Made by a program: the position numbers and the translations under genes. 64,000 bases of DNA, from assembly GCA_964016105.1 (NCBI GenBank), contig CAXHEX010000027.1:1-64000 (forward strand), given 5' to 3'. Positions 36,338-45,463 of this stretch are shown here, piece after piece (the stretch's first letter is position 1; every line of letters starts with the position of its first letter). The stretch comes from Ketobacter sp964016105. Lineage in GTDB: Bacteria; Pseudomonadota; Gammaproteobacteria; Pseudomonadales; Ketobacteraceae. The notes beneath the pieces are model-generated. The model saw nothing but the letters and a program-made list of their open reading frames with translations. It made no database searches and was not told where the DNA came from.

Positions 36338-38239
36338 TTAGGCTCTATTGACTTTGGTCAGGCTTGCTTTGAAATGGCGAGGATCAATACCCAATTTCTT
36401 CATTTTAGAAGCCAAGGTGGTAGGCCTTATTCCCAACAATTCAGCGGCACCTCCACTACCAGACACTTTGCCACCACACTCCTGCAAAGCCTTACGAATG
36501 TTACTGGCTTCCGTGTGTTTCAGCTCTGATACGGTCAGCACTTTTTCAATAGTGTTGTGCACCAGCTTGGGCGGAGGCGAATGGGAGTTTTTAAATTGTT
36601 CATCCAAGCCATCAAAGCGCAGGGCTCCGCCTTGAGCTAAAATAACCTGACGTTCCAGCACATTCTCAAGCTCTCTAATATTACCGGGCCAATTGTAGTT
36701 TTGTAGTTTCTGCAATTCAGACAGGGGGATCTTCAATCCCGTTTTGTTTGCTCGTTGAGAAAACTTTTTCAGGAAGTGCTGAGTCAGCAGAGGAATATCT
36801 TCTTGTCTTTGCCTTAGTGGTATTGAATGAATGGGAAACACATTAAGACGGAAATAAAGGTCTTCTCTAAACTGACCTGCCTGCATCAAGCTAACCAAAT
36901 CCCGATTAGTAGCGGCAATAATTCGCACATTAACACGTCGAGTTTTACTGTCCCCCACCCGCTCCAGTTGCTGTTCCTGCAACACCCGTAATAATTTGCC
37001 TTGCAGATCCAGTGGAATCTCCCCCACTTCATCTAAAAACAGGGTACCACCATCGGCAAGCTCAAATCGTCCAGGCCGATCCGAGCTTGCACCCGTGAAC
37101 GCGCCTTTAACATGGCCAAAAAACTCACTCTCAAATAGATCCTTGGGTATGGCTGCACAATTAACCCGAATTAAGGAACGCTCAGATCGATGGCTCATGT
37201 CGTGAATCGCCCTTGCCACCAGTTCTTTGCCGGTGCCAGATTCGCCATCAATAAGTACAGTGGAGTCCGTGGGTGCCACCAGCTCTATTTGCTGGATTAA
37301 ATTCTGAATTGCCGGGCTGCGGCCGATAATTTGGTGGTGATTAAATTCCGAATTGATCTCTTCCTGCAGATAGGCATTTTCCAGCTCCAACCGGTGCTGT
37401 AGTTGTTTAACTTCAGACAATGCCTCAAGCAACCGCTTTTTATCTTCTTTCTTTTGTGAAATATCCCGGAATATGACCACAGCACCTACGATAACACCGT
37501 TATCCCGAATGGGGGTACTGGTGTACTCCACGTTAATGGGTCGGCCACTCTTGGCCCAAAAAATATCATCTTCCACCCGATGCACTGTACCATCTTTAAA
37601 AGCGGCGAATATGGGGCAGTCTTCCACACAGAAGTGGCCGCCGTCGGCGTGGGTATGGTGCACCATACTGTGCATGTTTCTCCAGGCCAATTCATCGGCA
37701 CTATAGCCAAGAATGCGTTGGGCCGCAGGATTCACGAACGTGGTAATGCCATTGGCATCCACCCCGTAGATACCCTCACCTGCTGCCTCCAGTAATAACT
37801 GGTTACCGCGCTCAAACTCGTGAAACACCTTGGAAACTCGATTCCAATGACCCACTCCGGATCGATAAAACTGATTCACATCGGATCGTTCCCGTAATCG
37901 CTCTAGCTCCTCTACCTCTTGCAAACTGAGATAGAGCTTTTGATCATCTCCTGCGATGGCACAGCGCCCGCTCACTTCAAATCGACGCTCCTCTGATCCC
38001 AGACTCAAAATTAAATGGTCGCACCACCCACGTCCCTGCTCCAACAATTCCTGGGTGAAACTAATCAAAGCGGGAAAACAAGGTGCGAAGAGCTGGCTGG
38101 CACGCAACTGAGTCAGTTCCTGAACATCTCGGCGTAGCAGGCGACAAGCTTCTTGATTGACTATCACCACATGGTCAGTGAATGGATCAACCACCAGCTG
38201 CGCTGTGGCGGAGAAATTAAACAGATCGTTGTTATTCAT
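36338..38239 (-). CDS. Sigma-54-dependent activator with PAS sensory domains
   Basis: This 633-residue enhancer-binding protein has an N-terminal PAS-like region, a second PAS domain (about 150-265) with HTHADGGHFCVEDCPI, an AAA+ domain with Walker A DGESGTGKELVARAI, the sigma-54 contact loop GAFTGA, Walker B FLDEVGEIP, and a C-terminal Fis-type helix-turn-helix (GGKVSGSGGAAELLGI). It is divergent from the cyanate transporter operon, which has a sigma-54 promoter and palindromic upstream sites. I infer it activates that operon; the PAS signal is unknown. Confidence 0.93.
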   Translation of the reverse strand: MNNNDLFNFSATAQLVVDPFTDHVVIVNQEACRLLRRDVQELTQLRASQLFAPCFPALISFTQELLEQGRGWCDHLILSLGSEERRFEVSGRCAIAGDDQKLYLSLQEVEELERLRERSDVNQFYRSGVGHWNRVSKVFHEFERGNQLLLEAAGEGIYGVDANGITTFVNPAAQRILGYSADELAWRNMHSMVHHTHADGGHFCVEDCPIFAAFKDGTVHRVEDDIFWAKSGRPINVEYTSTPIRDNGVIVGAVVIFRDISQKKEDKKRLLEALSEVKQLQHRLELENAYLQEEINSEFNHHQIIGRSPAIQNLIQQIELVAPTDSTVLIDGESGTGKELVARAIHDMSHRSERSLIRVNCAAIPKDLFESEFFGHVKGAFTGASSDRPGRFELADGGTLFLDEVGEIPLDLQGKLLRVLQEQQLERVGDSKTRRVNVRIIAATNRDLVSLMQAGQFREDLYFRLNVFPIHSIPLRQRQEDIPLLTQHFLKKFSQRANKTGLKIPLSELQKLQNYNWPGNIRELENVLERQVILAQGGALRFDGLDEQFKNSHSPPPKLVHNTIEKVLTVSELKHTEASNIRKALQECGGKVSGSGGAAELLGIRPTTLASKMKKLGIDPRHFKASLTKVNRA

Positions 38240-38295
38240 AATATGAGCGGCTTAAAAAAGTCATTTCCAGAAAAGCGAAACAAATTCCAAGCCAA

Positions 38296-38349
38296 TTACG
38301 ATATTTCGTAAAAATAAAAACGTAACTTCGTAAATTACGAAATTTCGTA
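38296..38349. promoter_or_regulatory. Upstream activator sites: TTACGA/TCGTAA palindrome array
   Basis: Three overlapping or adjacent palindromes are seen: TTACGA-TATT-TCGTAA (38296-38311), TTCGTAA-A-TTACGAA (38327-38341) and TACGAAATTTCGTA (38336-38349), with a further ACGTAA half-site at 38320. They lie roughly 70-125 bases upstream of the sigma-54 promoter, the right range for an enhancer-binding protein, and within 110 bases of the activator gene's start, so autoregulation is also possible. Confidence 0.75.
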
Positions 38350-38418
38350 GCTACTAAACCCGCAAATGCGTATCCACTTTCCCTTTATAATTCAGATGAT
38401 TACAGAGTTTACCCACAC

Positions 38419-38436
38419 TTGGCGCAGGATTTGCCA
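38419..38436 (+). promoter_or_regulatory. Sigma-54 promoter (-24/-12) of the cyanate operon
   Basis: TTGGCGCAGGATTTGCCA matches the consensus TGGCAC-N5-TTGC. The invariant GG (38421-38422) and GC (38433-38434) are exactly 10 bases apart. It is 139 bases upstream of the first transporter gene and follows the palindromic activator sites. Transcription would start near 38446. Confidence 0.85.
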
Positions 38437-38574
38437 CAGGTAGCAGGCAGGATGAGTAACTTGTGTAACAACGAATAGGTCCAAAGCGATTCAATCCACC
38501 GAGAACGCACCAAGATTGAGCGCTTACCGTTTTTAAAAACACTTTTTTATGTTGCAGTGCCAGGGGAATCTTTA

Positions 38575-40071
38575 ATGACCAATAAGAGCTTAGGTAATCC
38601 GTTCGACGCTAATTCATCTCTCACCCACACCAACGACTGCCACTGTGAATTGTGCTCTGCTGAGCGAAACAGCGCACTCTCGTTGGACGATAAACAACGA
38701 CAAATCATTCTGGAACGCCAGATTGAAGCTCAAGCTACTGAAACCGCTCAAGCCCATAAGGTTAAGCACAATGAGCACAAACATCAGAATAATGACCCTC
38801 AGTTCGACAGTTCTGAAGAGATGTTCGATCGCGCCATAGAGAATGCCATCGTGCGGGGTGTTTTTGGCCACCACGATGCTAGCCGTCGACGCTTTATTCA
38901 ACTGGTGGGTGGCGGTACCCTGGCATCCATTCTGGGCACCATGATACCCATGGATAAGGTGAAGGCCGCGGCGAAAGAATCCATGGGACCGTTGGAAAAA
39001 TCCAAGTTGAAAGTGGGGTTCGTTCCCATCACCTGCGCCACCCCCATCATTATGGCGCAGCCCATGGGTTTCTACGCCAAATACGGCCTGGATGTGGACG
39101 TCATTAAAACCGCGGGCTGGGCGGTGGCTCGAGACAAATCCCTAAACGGTGAGTACGACGCCTCCCACATGCTGACCCCCATGCCCTTGGCCATGACCAT
39201 GGGAGCAGGCTCCACCGCCACCCCTTACATTATGCCTGCGGTGGAAAACATCAATGGTCAAGCCATCGTGTTGCATAACAAGCACAAAGACAAGCGTGAT
39301 CCCAAACAGTGGCAAGGTTTTAAATTTGGCGTGCCGTTCGATTACTCCATGCATAACTTTTTGCTGCGCTACTACGTGGCCGAGCACGGCATAGACCCCG
39401 ATCAGGACATCCAGATCCGAGTGGTGCCACCGCCGGAAATGGTGGCCAATCTACGGGCAGGAAATCTGGATGGGTATCTGTCACCGGATCCCTTTAACCA
39501 GCGCGCCGTATACGAAAAAGTGGGCTTTCTTCATACCCTCACCAAAGATATTTGGGAAGGTCATCCCTGCTGTGCTTTTGCCTGCAGTCAAAAATTTGCG
39601 ACGGAAATGCCCAATACCTATGCAGCACTATTTAAGTCCATCGTGGACGCCACTCACTTCTCTGCAAAAGCAGAGAACCGAGCGGAAATTGCTAAAGCCA
39701 TCTCACCCAAGAATTATCTCAACCAACCGGAAATCGTTGTCAATCAGGTGCTCACCGGGCGTTACGTGGATGGACTGGAGAAGAAAGTATTCGATGTGCC
39801 CGACCGTATCGATTTCGATCCATTCCCCTGGCATTCCATGGCGGTATGGATACTCACTCAAATGAAACGCTGGGGCTATGTGAAGGGTGATATCGATTAC
39901 AAAGCCATAGCGGAGCAAGTGTACGTGGCAGCGGAAACCGGAAAAGTCATGAAAGACTTGGGCTACGAGCCACCTAGGAAAACCTATGAGAACTACACCA
40001 TCATGGGTAAGACCTTTGACTACACCAAACCAGAGGAATACATCAACAGCTTTGCCATTAAACGTACTTAA
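38575..40071 (+). CDS. cynA: Cyanate/nitrate-type ABC transporter substrate-binding protein
   Basis: This 498-residue protein is a NrtA/CmpA/CynA-type binding protein (LKVGFVPITCATPIIMAQPMGFYAKYGLDV; VPFDYSMHNFLLRYYVAE). The cyanase gene at the operon's end argues for cyanate. A Tat-type signal SRRRFIQLVGGG starts only at residue ~103, after a ~100-residue hydrophilic N-terminus with the cluster C22-H-C24-x2-C27 and a His-rich stretch (about 61-70). A twin-arginine with such a long n-region is unusual. I start at ATG 38575; a GTG at 38557 is in frame. Confidence 0.85.
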   Translation: MTNKSLGNPFDANSSLTHTNDCHCELCSAERNSALSLDDKQRQIILERQIEAQATETAQAHKVKHNEHKHQNNDPQFDSSEEMFDRAIENAIVRGVFGHHDASRRRFIQLVGGGTLASILGTMIPMDKVKAAAKESMGPLEKSKLKVGFVPITCATPIIMAQPMGFYAKYGLDVDVIKTAGWAVARDKSLNGEYDASHMLTPMPLAMTMGAGSTATPYIMPAVENINGQAIVLHNKHKDKRDPKQWQGFKFGVPFDYSMHNFLLRYYVAEHGIDPDQDIQIRVVPPPEMVANLRAGNLDGYLSPDPFNQRAVYEKVGFLHTLTKDIWEGHPCCAFACSQKFATEMPNTYAALFKSIVDATHFSAKAENRAEIAKAISPKNYLNQPEIVVNQVLTGRYVDGLEKKVFDVPDRIDFDPFPWHSMAVWILTQMKRWGYVKGDIDYKAIAEQVYVAAETGKVMKDLGYEPPRKTYENYTIMGKTFDYTKPEEYINSFAIKRT

Positions 40072-40085
40072 CAGGGTTTTGTCCT

Positions 40086-40913
40086 ATGGCCTCATTAAAT
40101 GTTCGAGCCGCGTTAGTATCCCTAATTCTACTGGCTGTCTCATTGGGAGTTTGGGAAGCGCTAAACCAACCACCAGAAGCATCGGAAGCCCTTTCTGAAT
40201 TCGAGCTTCTAATGGGAGGAGCAGACGACGAAGCCAGGGTGCCTCCGCCATCCCAGGTACTGGAACACGCCTGGACCGAGCTGAGCAATCCGTTCTACGA
40301 TGCAGGGCCCAATGACAAGGGGATAGGCATACAACTGGCCTATTCCCTCTACCGAGTGTTGACCGGCTATTTCGCCGCGGCTTTAGTGGCCATACCGCTG
40401 GGTTTTGTGATTGGTATGTCTCCGTTAATGTATAAAGCCTTAAATCCGTTTATTCAGGTGCTACGGCCTATTTCACCCCTGGCCTGGATGCCTCTGGCGC
40501 TGTTCATTATTAAAGACTCAGAGCAATCCGCCGTATTCGTTATTTTTATTTGTTCTATCTGGCCCATGTTAATCAACACCGCATTTGGCGTAGCCAATGT
40601 GCGTACGGACTGGGTTCGAGTAGCCAAGACCCACGAGCTGAGTCAGATTAAAACCGCCTTTCAGGTCATTTTACCTGCCGCGGCTCCCACCATCCTAACG
40701 GGCATGCGTATTTCTATCGGTATCGCCTGGCTGGTAATAGTGGCAGCGGAGATGTTGGTGGGAGGAACCGGCATTGGCTACTACGTTTGGAATGAATGGA
40801 ACAATCTGGATCTGAACAGCGTTATTTTCTCCATTCTGATGATTGGCCTGGTGGGTATGGTTCTGGATGTGGCCCTGGGCGCAGTGGCAAAACTTGTGGC
40901 ATATGAGGAGTAG
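40086..40913 (+). CDS. cynB: Cyanate ABC transporter permease
   Basis: This 275-residue inner membrane permease is of the NrtB/SsuC/TauC type. It has an N-terminal helix, a periplasmic loop and about five further helices, with the EAA-like cytoplasmic loop around EVRTDWVRVAKTHELSQIKTAFQVILPAAAPTI (split motif: residues ~175-205). It lies 14 bases after the binding-protein gene and 2 bases before the ATPase gene, forming a complete importer. Confidence 0.88.
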   Translation: MASLNVRAALVSLILLAVSLGVWEALNQPPEASEALSEFELLMGGADDEARVPPPSQVLEHAWTELSNPFYDAGPNDKGIGIQLAYSLYRVLTGYFAAALVAIPLGFVIGMSPLMYKALNPFIQVLRPISPLAWMPLALFIIKDSEQSAVFVIFICSIWPMLINTAFGVANVRTDWVRVAKTHELSQIKTAFQVILPAAAPTILTGMRISIGIAWLVIVAAEMLVGGTGIGYYVWNEWNNLDLNSVIFSILMIGLVGMVLDVALGAVAKLVAYEE

Positions 40914-40915
40914 TT

Positions 40916-41869
40916 ATGAACAGTCAATTTGTCCGCGTCGAAGGCCTATCTAAGAAGTTTCCATCCAAAGACGAAGAGCTGGTGGTGTTCGAAGACGTCA
41001 ATATCGATATCGAGCAAAACGAGTTCGTCTGTATTATCGGCCATTCCGGCTGCGGAAAGTCCACCATTCTTAATGTGCTTGCGGGATTGGATTCCGCATC
41101 GGAAGGGGCCGTCATTATGGACGGGCAAGAAGTGGTGGGGCCGAGCCTGGATCGAGGGGTGGTATTTCAAAACTATAGCTTACTTCCCTGGCTAAGCGCA
41201 CTGCAAAACGTCAGCTTTGGCGTAAAGGCTCGCTGGCCATCCTGGAAGAAAGATCAAGTGGAAAGCCACAGCAAAAAATATTTGGAAATGGTGGGACTCA
41301 CCGGCAGCATGCATCGCAAACCGTCTCAACTGTCTGGGGGGATGCGGCAACGGGTCAGTATCGCAAGAGCGTTTGCCACCAGCCCAAAACTGTTGCTGTT
41401 GGATGAGCCCTTCGGTGCATTGGATGCCCTCACCCGTGGCGTCATTCAAGATGAATTAATTAAGATCTGGTCTGAAACCCATCAAACCGTTTTCATGATC
41501 ACACACGATGTGGATGAGGCCATATTGCTGGCAGATAGAATTCTGCTTATGACCAATGGGCCAAAAGCCAAGGTAGCGGAGTCCGTTGCCATTAACATTC
41601 CCAGGCCAAGAAATCGCGCCGACATTATCGACGACCCGAACTACTACAAAATTCGAAACTACCTGGTGAATTTCCTGGTGACCCGTTCCGGTCAAGCTCA
41701 ATTAAAGCAGGTGAACAAAGGCAATCAACCCACCTCGGTGGATCCCACTGCGAAAGAATTTACTGTGGATTCGAACCAAAGCAACCAACCAAACCCTCAA
41801 AAAACAGGCGCTCAAACAACAAACGTTGAAACAAATAGTCATCAAACATCAGTTAAAACCGCAATGTAG
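40916..41869 (+). CDS. cynD: Cyanate ABC transporter ATP-binding protein
   Basis: This 317-residue ATPase has Walker A GHSGCGKSTI, the signature LSGGMRQRVSIARAF, Walker B LLLLDEPFGALD and the switch His in MITHDVDEA. The family is NrtD/SsuB-like. The last ~55 residues are a Gln/Asn/Thr/Ser-rich low-complexity tail not needed for ATP binding. It is followed by cyanase, 28 bases on. Confidence 0.9.
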   Translation: MNSQFVRVEGLSKKFPSKDEELVVFEDVNIDIEQNEFVCIIGHSGCGKSTILNVLAGLDSASEGAVIMDGQEVVGPSLDRGVVFQNYSLLPWLSALQNVSFGVKARWPSWKKDQVESHSKKYLEMVGLTGSMHRKPSQLSGGMRQRVSIARAFATSPKLLLLDEPFGALDALTRGVIQDELIKIWSETHQTVFMITHDVDEAILLADRILLMTNGPKAKVAESVAINIPRPRNRADIIDDPNYYKIRNYLVNFLVTRSGQAQLKQVNKGNQPTSVDPTAKEFTVDSNQSNQPNPQKTGAQTTNVETNSHQTSVKTAM

Positions 41870-41897
41870 TATACCAACCACTTACTAGGAGTAAGCT

Positions 41898-42338
41898 ATG
41901 GACAAACTCACCATGACAGAAACCATCATCGCCACCAAACTGGAAAAGGGACTCAGTTGGGAAACCATGGGAAAAGAGCTGGAAATGTCGCCGGTGTGGC
42001 TCGCTTCAGCATGCCTTGGCATGAACAGCGCGCCCCCGGAAAAAGCCAGCGCCATTGTCAAATATCTGGAACTGGGCGATGAAGTTGCCACTGCTTTAGA
42101 GGCATTCCCCACCAAAATATGGGATCAAGCTGTACCCACAGATCCGCTTATCTACCGCCTGTACGAAGTAGTAGGCGTCTATGGCGAAACCTTGAAACAA
42201 GTGATTCAAGAAAAGTTTGGCGACGGCATCATGAGCGCCATCGATTTCTCCATGGAAGTGGATAAGATTGAAGACCCCAAGGGAGACAGGGTATTGCTCA
42301 CCTTAAACGGTAAATTTCTACCCTACAAAAGCTGGTAG
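41898..42338 (+). CDS. cynS: Cyanate hydratase (cyanase)
   Basis: This 146-residue enzyme converts cyanate and bicarbonate to ammonia and two CO2. The N-terminal helical DNA-binding-like fold and the C-terminal catalytic domain are typical: LIYRLYEVVGVYGETLKQVI holds the conserved Arg and Glu and SAIDFSMEVDK the Ser of the active site at the decamer interface. Length fits E. coli CynS (156). TAGGAG precedes the ATG. It ends the sigma-54-controlled transporter operon, giving ammonia from imported cyanate. Confidence 0.97.
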   Translation: MDKLTMTETIIATKLEKGLSWETMGKELEMSPVWLASACLGMNSAPPEKASAIVKYLELGDEVATALEAFPTKIWDQAVPTDPLIYRLYEVVGVYGETLKQVIQEKFGDGIMSAIDFSMEVDKIEDPKGDRVLLTLNGKFLPYKSW

Positions 42339-42348
42339 TAACACAGGC

Positions 42349-42376
42349 GTTGGGATAACCATTCGGTTGTCCCAAC
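42349..42376 (+). terminator. Stem-loop after cynS
   Basis: GTTGGGATAACC (42349-42360) pairs with GGTTGTCCCAAC (42365-42376) with one G-T pair and an ATTC loop, 11 bases past the cynS stop. A U-tract is lacking (ACATACAATTTTG follows), so it may be a weak terminator or mRNA end protector. Confidence 0.6.
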
Positions 42377-42411
42377 ACATACAATTTTGCTGATACAAGT
42401 AGCCCCAACAC

Positions 42412-42885
42412 ATGAATTCACAATCCCGCCCACCTTTTCCACCATTCAGCTATGAAGATGCCATCACCAAGGTGCGCAAAGCCGAGAATGCCTGGAATGG
42501 TAAAAATGCCGAAGCGGTAGCCCTTGCCTATACAGAGAACTCCGCTTGGCGAAATCGAAACCAGTTTATAACTGGCCGCCAACAAATTATCGAATTTCTA
42601 ACACTAAAATGGCAGACCGAGCTGGATTACAAACTGGTTAAAGAAATATGGGCCCACAGCGACAATCGTATTGCTGTGCGTTTTGCATACGAGTGGCATG
42701 ACCGTGATGGAAACTGGTTTCGCTCCTATGGCAATGAAAACTGGCAATTTGATTCTGCCGGCCTAATGGAATTCCGTCACGCCAGTATCAATGATTTAGC
42801 TATTGAAGAACAACACAGGAAATTCACATGGCAGGGCGATATCCGGCCAGAGGATTTTCCGGGGCTTACGGAGCTAGGCTTATAA
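42412..42885 (+). CDS. NTF2-like protein of DUF1348/SnoaL type
   Basis: This 157-residue protein has the NTF2-like cone fold pattern: WNGKNAEAVALAYTENSAWRNRNQFITGRQQIIEFL and a C-terminal RPEDFPGLTELGL, typical of the DUF1348 group. Function is unknown. It is separated from the cyanate operon by a stem-loop and reads in the same direction. Confidence 0.85.
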   Translation: MNSQSRPPFPPFSYEDAITKVRKAENAWNGKNAEAVALAYTENSAWRNRNQFITGRQQIIEFLTLKWQTELDYKLVKEIWAHSDNRIAVRFAYEWHDRDGNWFRSYGNENWQFDSAGLMEFRHASINDLAIEEQHRKFTWQGDIRPEDFPGLTELGL

Positions 42886-42920
42886 ATGCTAACCTTGAAT
42901 GATTATTCAGGGGGCCTCTC

Positions 42921-43457
42921 ATGTATCAATCTGTTATTACTTTCTGGTTTGAGGAAATCGAACCGTCCCAATGGTTCGCAAAGGACAGCCAATTTGATCA
43001 ACACATAGCTGAACGATTTGGAAGCCTGTACCAACAAGCAGTTCAATGCGAATTATTCCAGTGGCGGAACGAGGCCAAAGGCCGGTTGGCGGAAATCATT
43101 ATTCTTGATCAATTTTCTCGCAACATTTTCCGAGATAGCAGCAGGGCTTTCGCCCACGACTCTATGGCACTGGCATTGGCCCAAGAAGCCGTATCACTTC
43201 AGATCGACCAGGCACTGACTGACAAAGAAAAAAGTTTTCTGTACATGCCTTATATGCACAGTGAGTCAAAGGCTATCCATCAAGTTGCCGAACGCCTGTT
43301 TGCTCAACCAGGTTTGGAATCTAACTATCGGTTTGAATTAAAACACAAAGAAATAATCGATCAATTTGGGCGATACCCCCATAGAAACGCTTTGCTGGGC
43401 AGGGAGTCAACCGCAGCAGAAATAGAGTTTCTCGCTGGGCCAGGGTCATCGTTCTAA
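42921..43457 (+). CDS. DUF924 family protein
   Basis: This 178-residue soluble helical protein has the DUF924 hallmarks: VITFWFEEIEPSQWF at the start, ILLDQF-like IILDQFSRNIFRDS in the middle, LYMPYMHSES and FGRYPHRNALLGRES near the end. Fold and role are TPR-like and unassigned. GGGGCC is near the start. It converges with the outer membrane protein gene. Confidence 0.88.
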   Translation: MYQSVITFWFEEIEPSQWFAKDSQFDQHIAERFGSLYQQAVQCELFQWRNEAKGRLAEIIILDQFSRNIFRDSSRAFAHDSMALALAQEAVSLQIDQALTDKEKSFLYMPYMHSESKAIHQVAERLFAQPGLESNYRFELKHKEIIDQFGRYPHRNALLGRESTAAEIEFLAGPGSSF

Positions 43458-43475
43458 TTTTAGCGACTGCTGGGG

Positions 43476-45074
43476 TTACTGGGACCAAAACATTTCAAAG
43501 CCCAAATGACCTGACCATTGATCTTCTGTAAGGTACTGTATTCGATTAAGCTGGCGCCCATAGGTGCTCTTAAGATACACATCTATACCTGGACGATCAC
43601 CCAAACTCCTTCTTGCATGCCAGGAAACCCGCGCATCACCAAAGTAGGTTCGTTTATTCAGCTCACGCAGATCCAACTGAACCTGTTCCAAATACTGATA
43701 GCCGTAGTTGTATCGCATCAACACGCTCAAGGTTTCCGGCATCATTTGGATATTTGCCTCGAGGCCGTAGTTCTGGCTCTCAAAAGTGCTGTCATCCTCA
43801 AGCTCGTTACGTTGAAACCACTGTGCGTTGACATTAAATGCCAGCCGTTTTGAAGGTAGCCATCCCAGGCGAAATGTGGCCGCCTGTTGCAACTGGTCTG
43901 ACGGCTTTGAAACATTCTGATCCAAATAGCTTAACTGCTGAACTTCAAGATCCTTATCCGTAAGTTGATAGTCCACACTCCAATTCCAGCGATCATGGGA
44001 GAACACCATCTTTACCCCCATTTCGTCGGCTTCATCATAGATTTCATAACCGCGATCAAACACCAATTGATCTTGTTCTTTGGTTCCCACCCGGTAGTAT
44101 CGAGCCGTGAGCAAAGGAGTGCCCAGGCTGTTCCAGAGAAAATCTGCGTGCAAAAGGTCGCTCAATTTATAATTGAAACGCACGCCGGAACGCTCAATTA
44201 CAGGGGCCAGGGTAATGGGTTCCAACTCGTCGTTGTCCGATTCCTGACGCCACTCTAACTCCATTCCCAAGCCGAGGGCGGCGGTTTCAAAATGCACCCT
44301 GGCAAGATCCCTCCCAGGAGACAAACTGCCATTGCCTGGGCTATAAAAATGTCGCCCCACGGATCGGTAGCTAAACTGCCCAGCCCAGTAATCCATCCAT
44401 CCAGCACTAAAAACACCATCCGATGACAGCCTTAACTGGGCTTGCAGAGCCTGCCCATGCCACGCTTCGGCATTAGGGTCATATTGATTGTCGCTGTACT
44501 CTGATCGAGCGTATTCCAAATGGGATGTGACGCTCTCACCCAACCAGCGCCCAATCACCACCGCATTCCAACTCTTGGCCCCATATCCCTCCGAATCGAT
44601 ATCGGTCAACAGGGGTTCGCGCTTTTCGCTTTCACCAATATAGCCGGCACTCAGCTGCCACCCCCCAAACAGGTTATAACTCATCAAAGCGCCGTAGTTG
44701 GATTCACCAGATTGTTGCGAGAACACGCCGCCTCTGTAGTTGGTGCTGGGTTCCGATTGATAACTAAATAGATTAACTCGATAACCACTAACGGGATCCA
44801 CAATTTCGGTGGCAGACCCGGCTCGGGTATAGTTCTGAAACAATAGATCCTGACGACCGATAGCCAGAGGCTTTACCTGCCACTGGGCGGGAACCACCTG
44901 TCCTGGAAGCTCCGGAGCAGCCCAGGACGATTCATTTTGAGAGTGTGAGGGCGAGACTGAGGGTGCGGTAAAGGTTTCTTGGGAGGAAAGGCTGGCCGCC
45001 ACAGAACTAGCCTGTGTGCCTGAAATTAGAATGAAAAGAGCTTTTACTGCCCCACCACGCCAACTGCTGTACAA
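43476..45074 (-). CDS. Outer membrane beta-barrel protein, unknown function
   Basis: I do not recognise the family of this 532-residue protein. A signal peptide-like start (about 1-27) leads into a Ser/Pro-rich linker (to ~70), then many alternating hydrophobic/polar strands with frequent Tyr/Trp (for example GGWQLSAGYIGES, ARVSWHARRSLGD), as in outer membrane barrels of about 16-18 strands. It ends in FEMFWSQ rather than the usual terminal Phe. It stands alone and is divergent from leuS. Confidence 0.7.
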   Translation of the reverse strand: MYSSWRGGAVKALFILISGTQASSVAASLSSQETFTAPSVSPSHSQNESSWAAPELPGQVVPAQWQVKPLAIGRQDLLFQNYTRAGSATEIVDPVSGYRVNLFSYQSEPSTNYRGGVFSQQSGESNYGALMSYNLFGGWQLSAGYIGESEKREPLLTDIDSEGYGAKSWNAVVIGRWLGESVTSHLEYARSEYSDNQYDPNAEAWHGQALQAQLRLSSDGVFSAGWMDYWAGQFSYRSVGRHFYSPGNGSLSPGRDLARVHFETAALGLGMELEWRQESDNDELEPITLAPVIERSGVRFNYKLSDLLHADFLWNSLGTPLLTARYYRVGTKEQDQLVFDRGYEIYDEADEMGVKMVFSHDRWNWSVDYQLTDKDLEVQQLSYLDQNVSKPSDQLQQAATFRLGWLPSKRLAFNVNAQWFQRNELEDDSTFESQNYGLEANIQMMPETLSVLMRYNYGYQYLEQVQLDLRELNKRTYFGDARVSWHARRSLGDRPGIDVYLKSTYGRQLNRIQYLTEDQWSGHLGFEMFWSQ

Positions 45075-45463
45075 CTTTCAACCCCAATCGCTAATTAAAC
45101 GGTATCCCTCGGTGGATTATCTAATGAGAATAGGTCAGGTTCAAAAAATGAGAAAGCTGGATCCGCCATAACCACAACAATGTCACAAACCTGAAGCAAA
45201 CTCATTCAATCCCGGCCATCTATATAGAGATCCATACGGACTAATTTGGTTCTATGATATTGACTATCTGTCAAAAAAAATTTCAGATAAGGGCACCGCG
45301 ACCAACAATCAATCAATTACTCACCTTCGTCCCCCCCTTACATGGCCCATTTGGCTCATTACGCCGCAACAGAACAACCACTATCTGTAGGGCCGCGGGT
45401 GAGGTATCCTTGTGGGCTTCTTTAAAACCACCTTTATTGTAGAACTTGTCTAGAGATTTTTCG
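45075..45463. other. Intergenic region between the outer membrane protein gene and leuS
   Basis: This 389-base divergent gap has no convincing gene. TATCTG (45265-45270) is mirrored by CAGATA (45284-45289) around a run of eight A. A weak sigma-70-like pair TTGTGG / TTTATT with 17-base spacing is present at about 45411-45439, upstream of leuS. Both are low-confidence observations. Confidence 0.4.
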
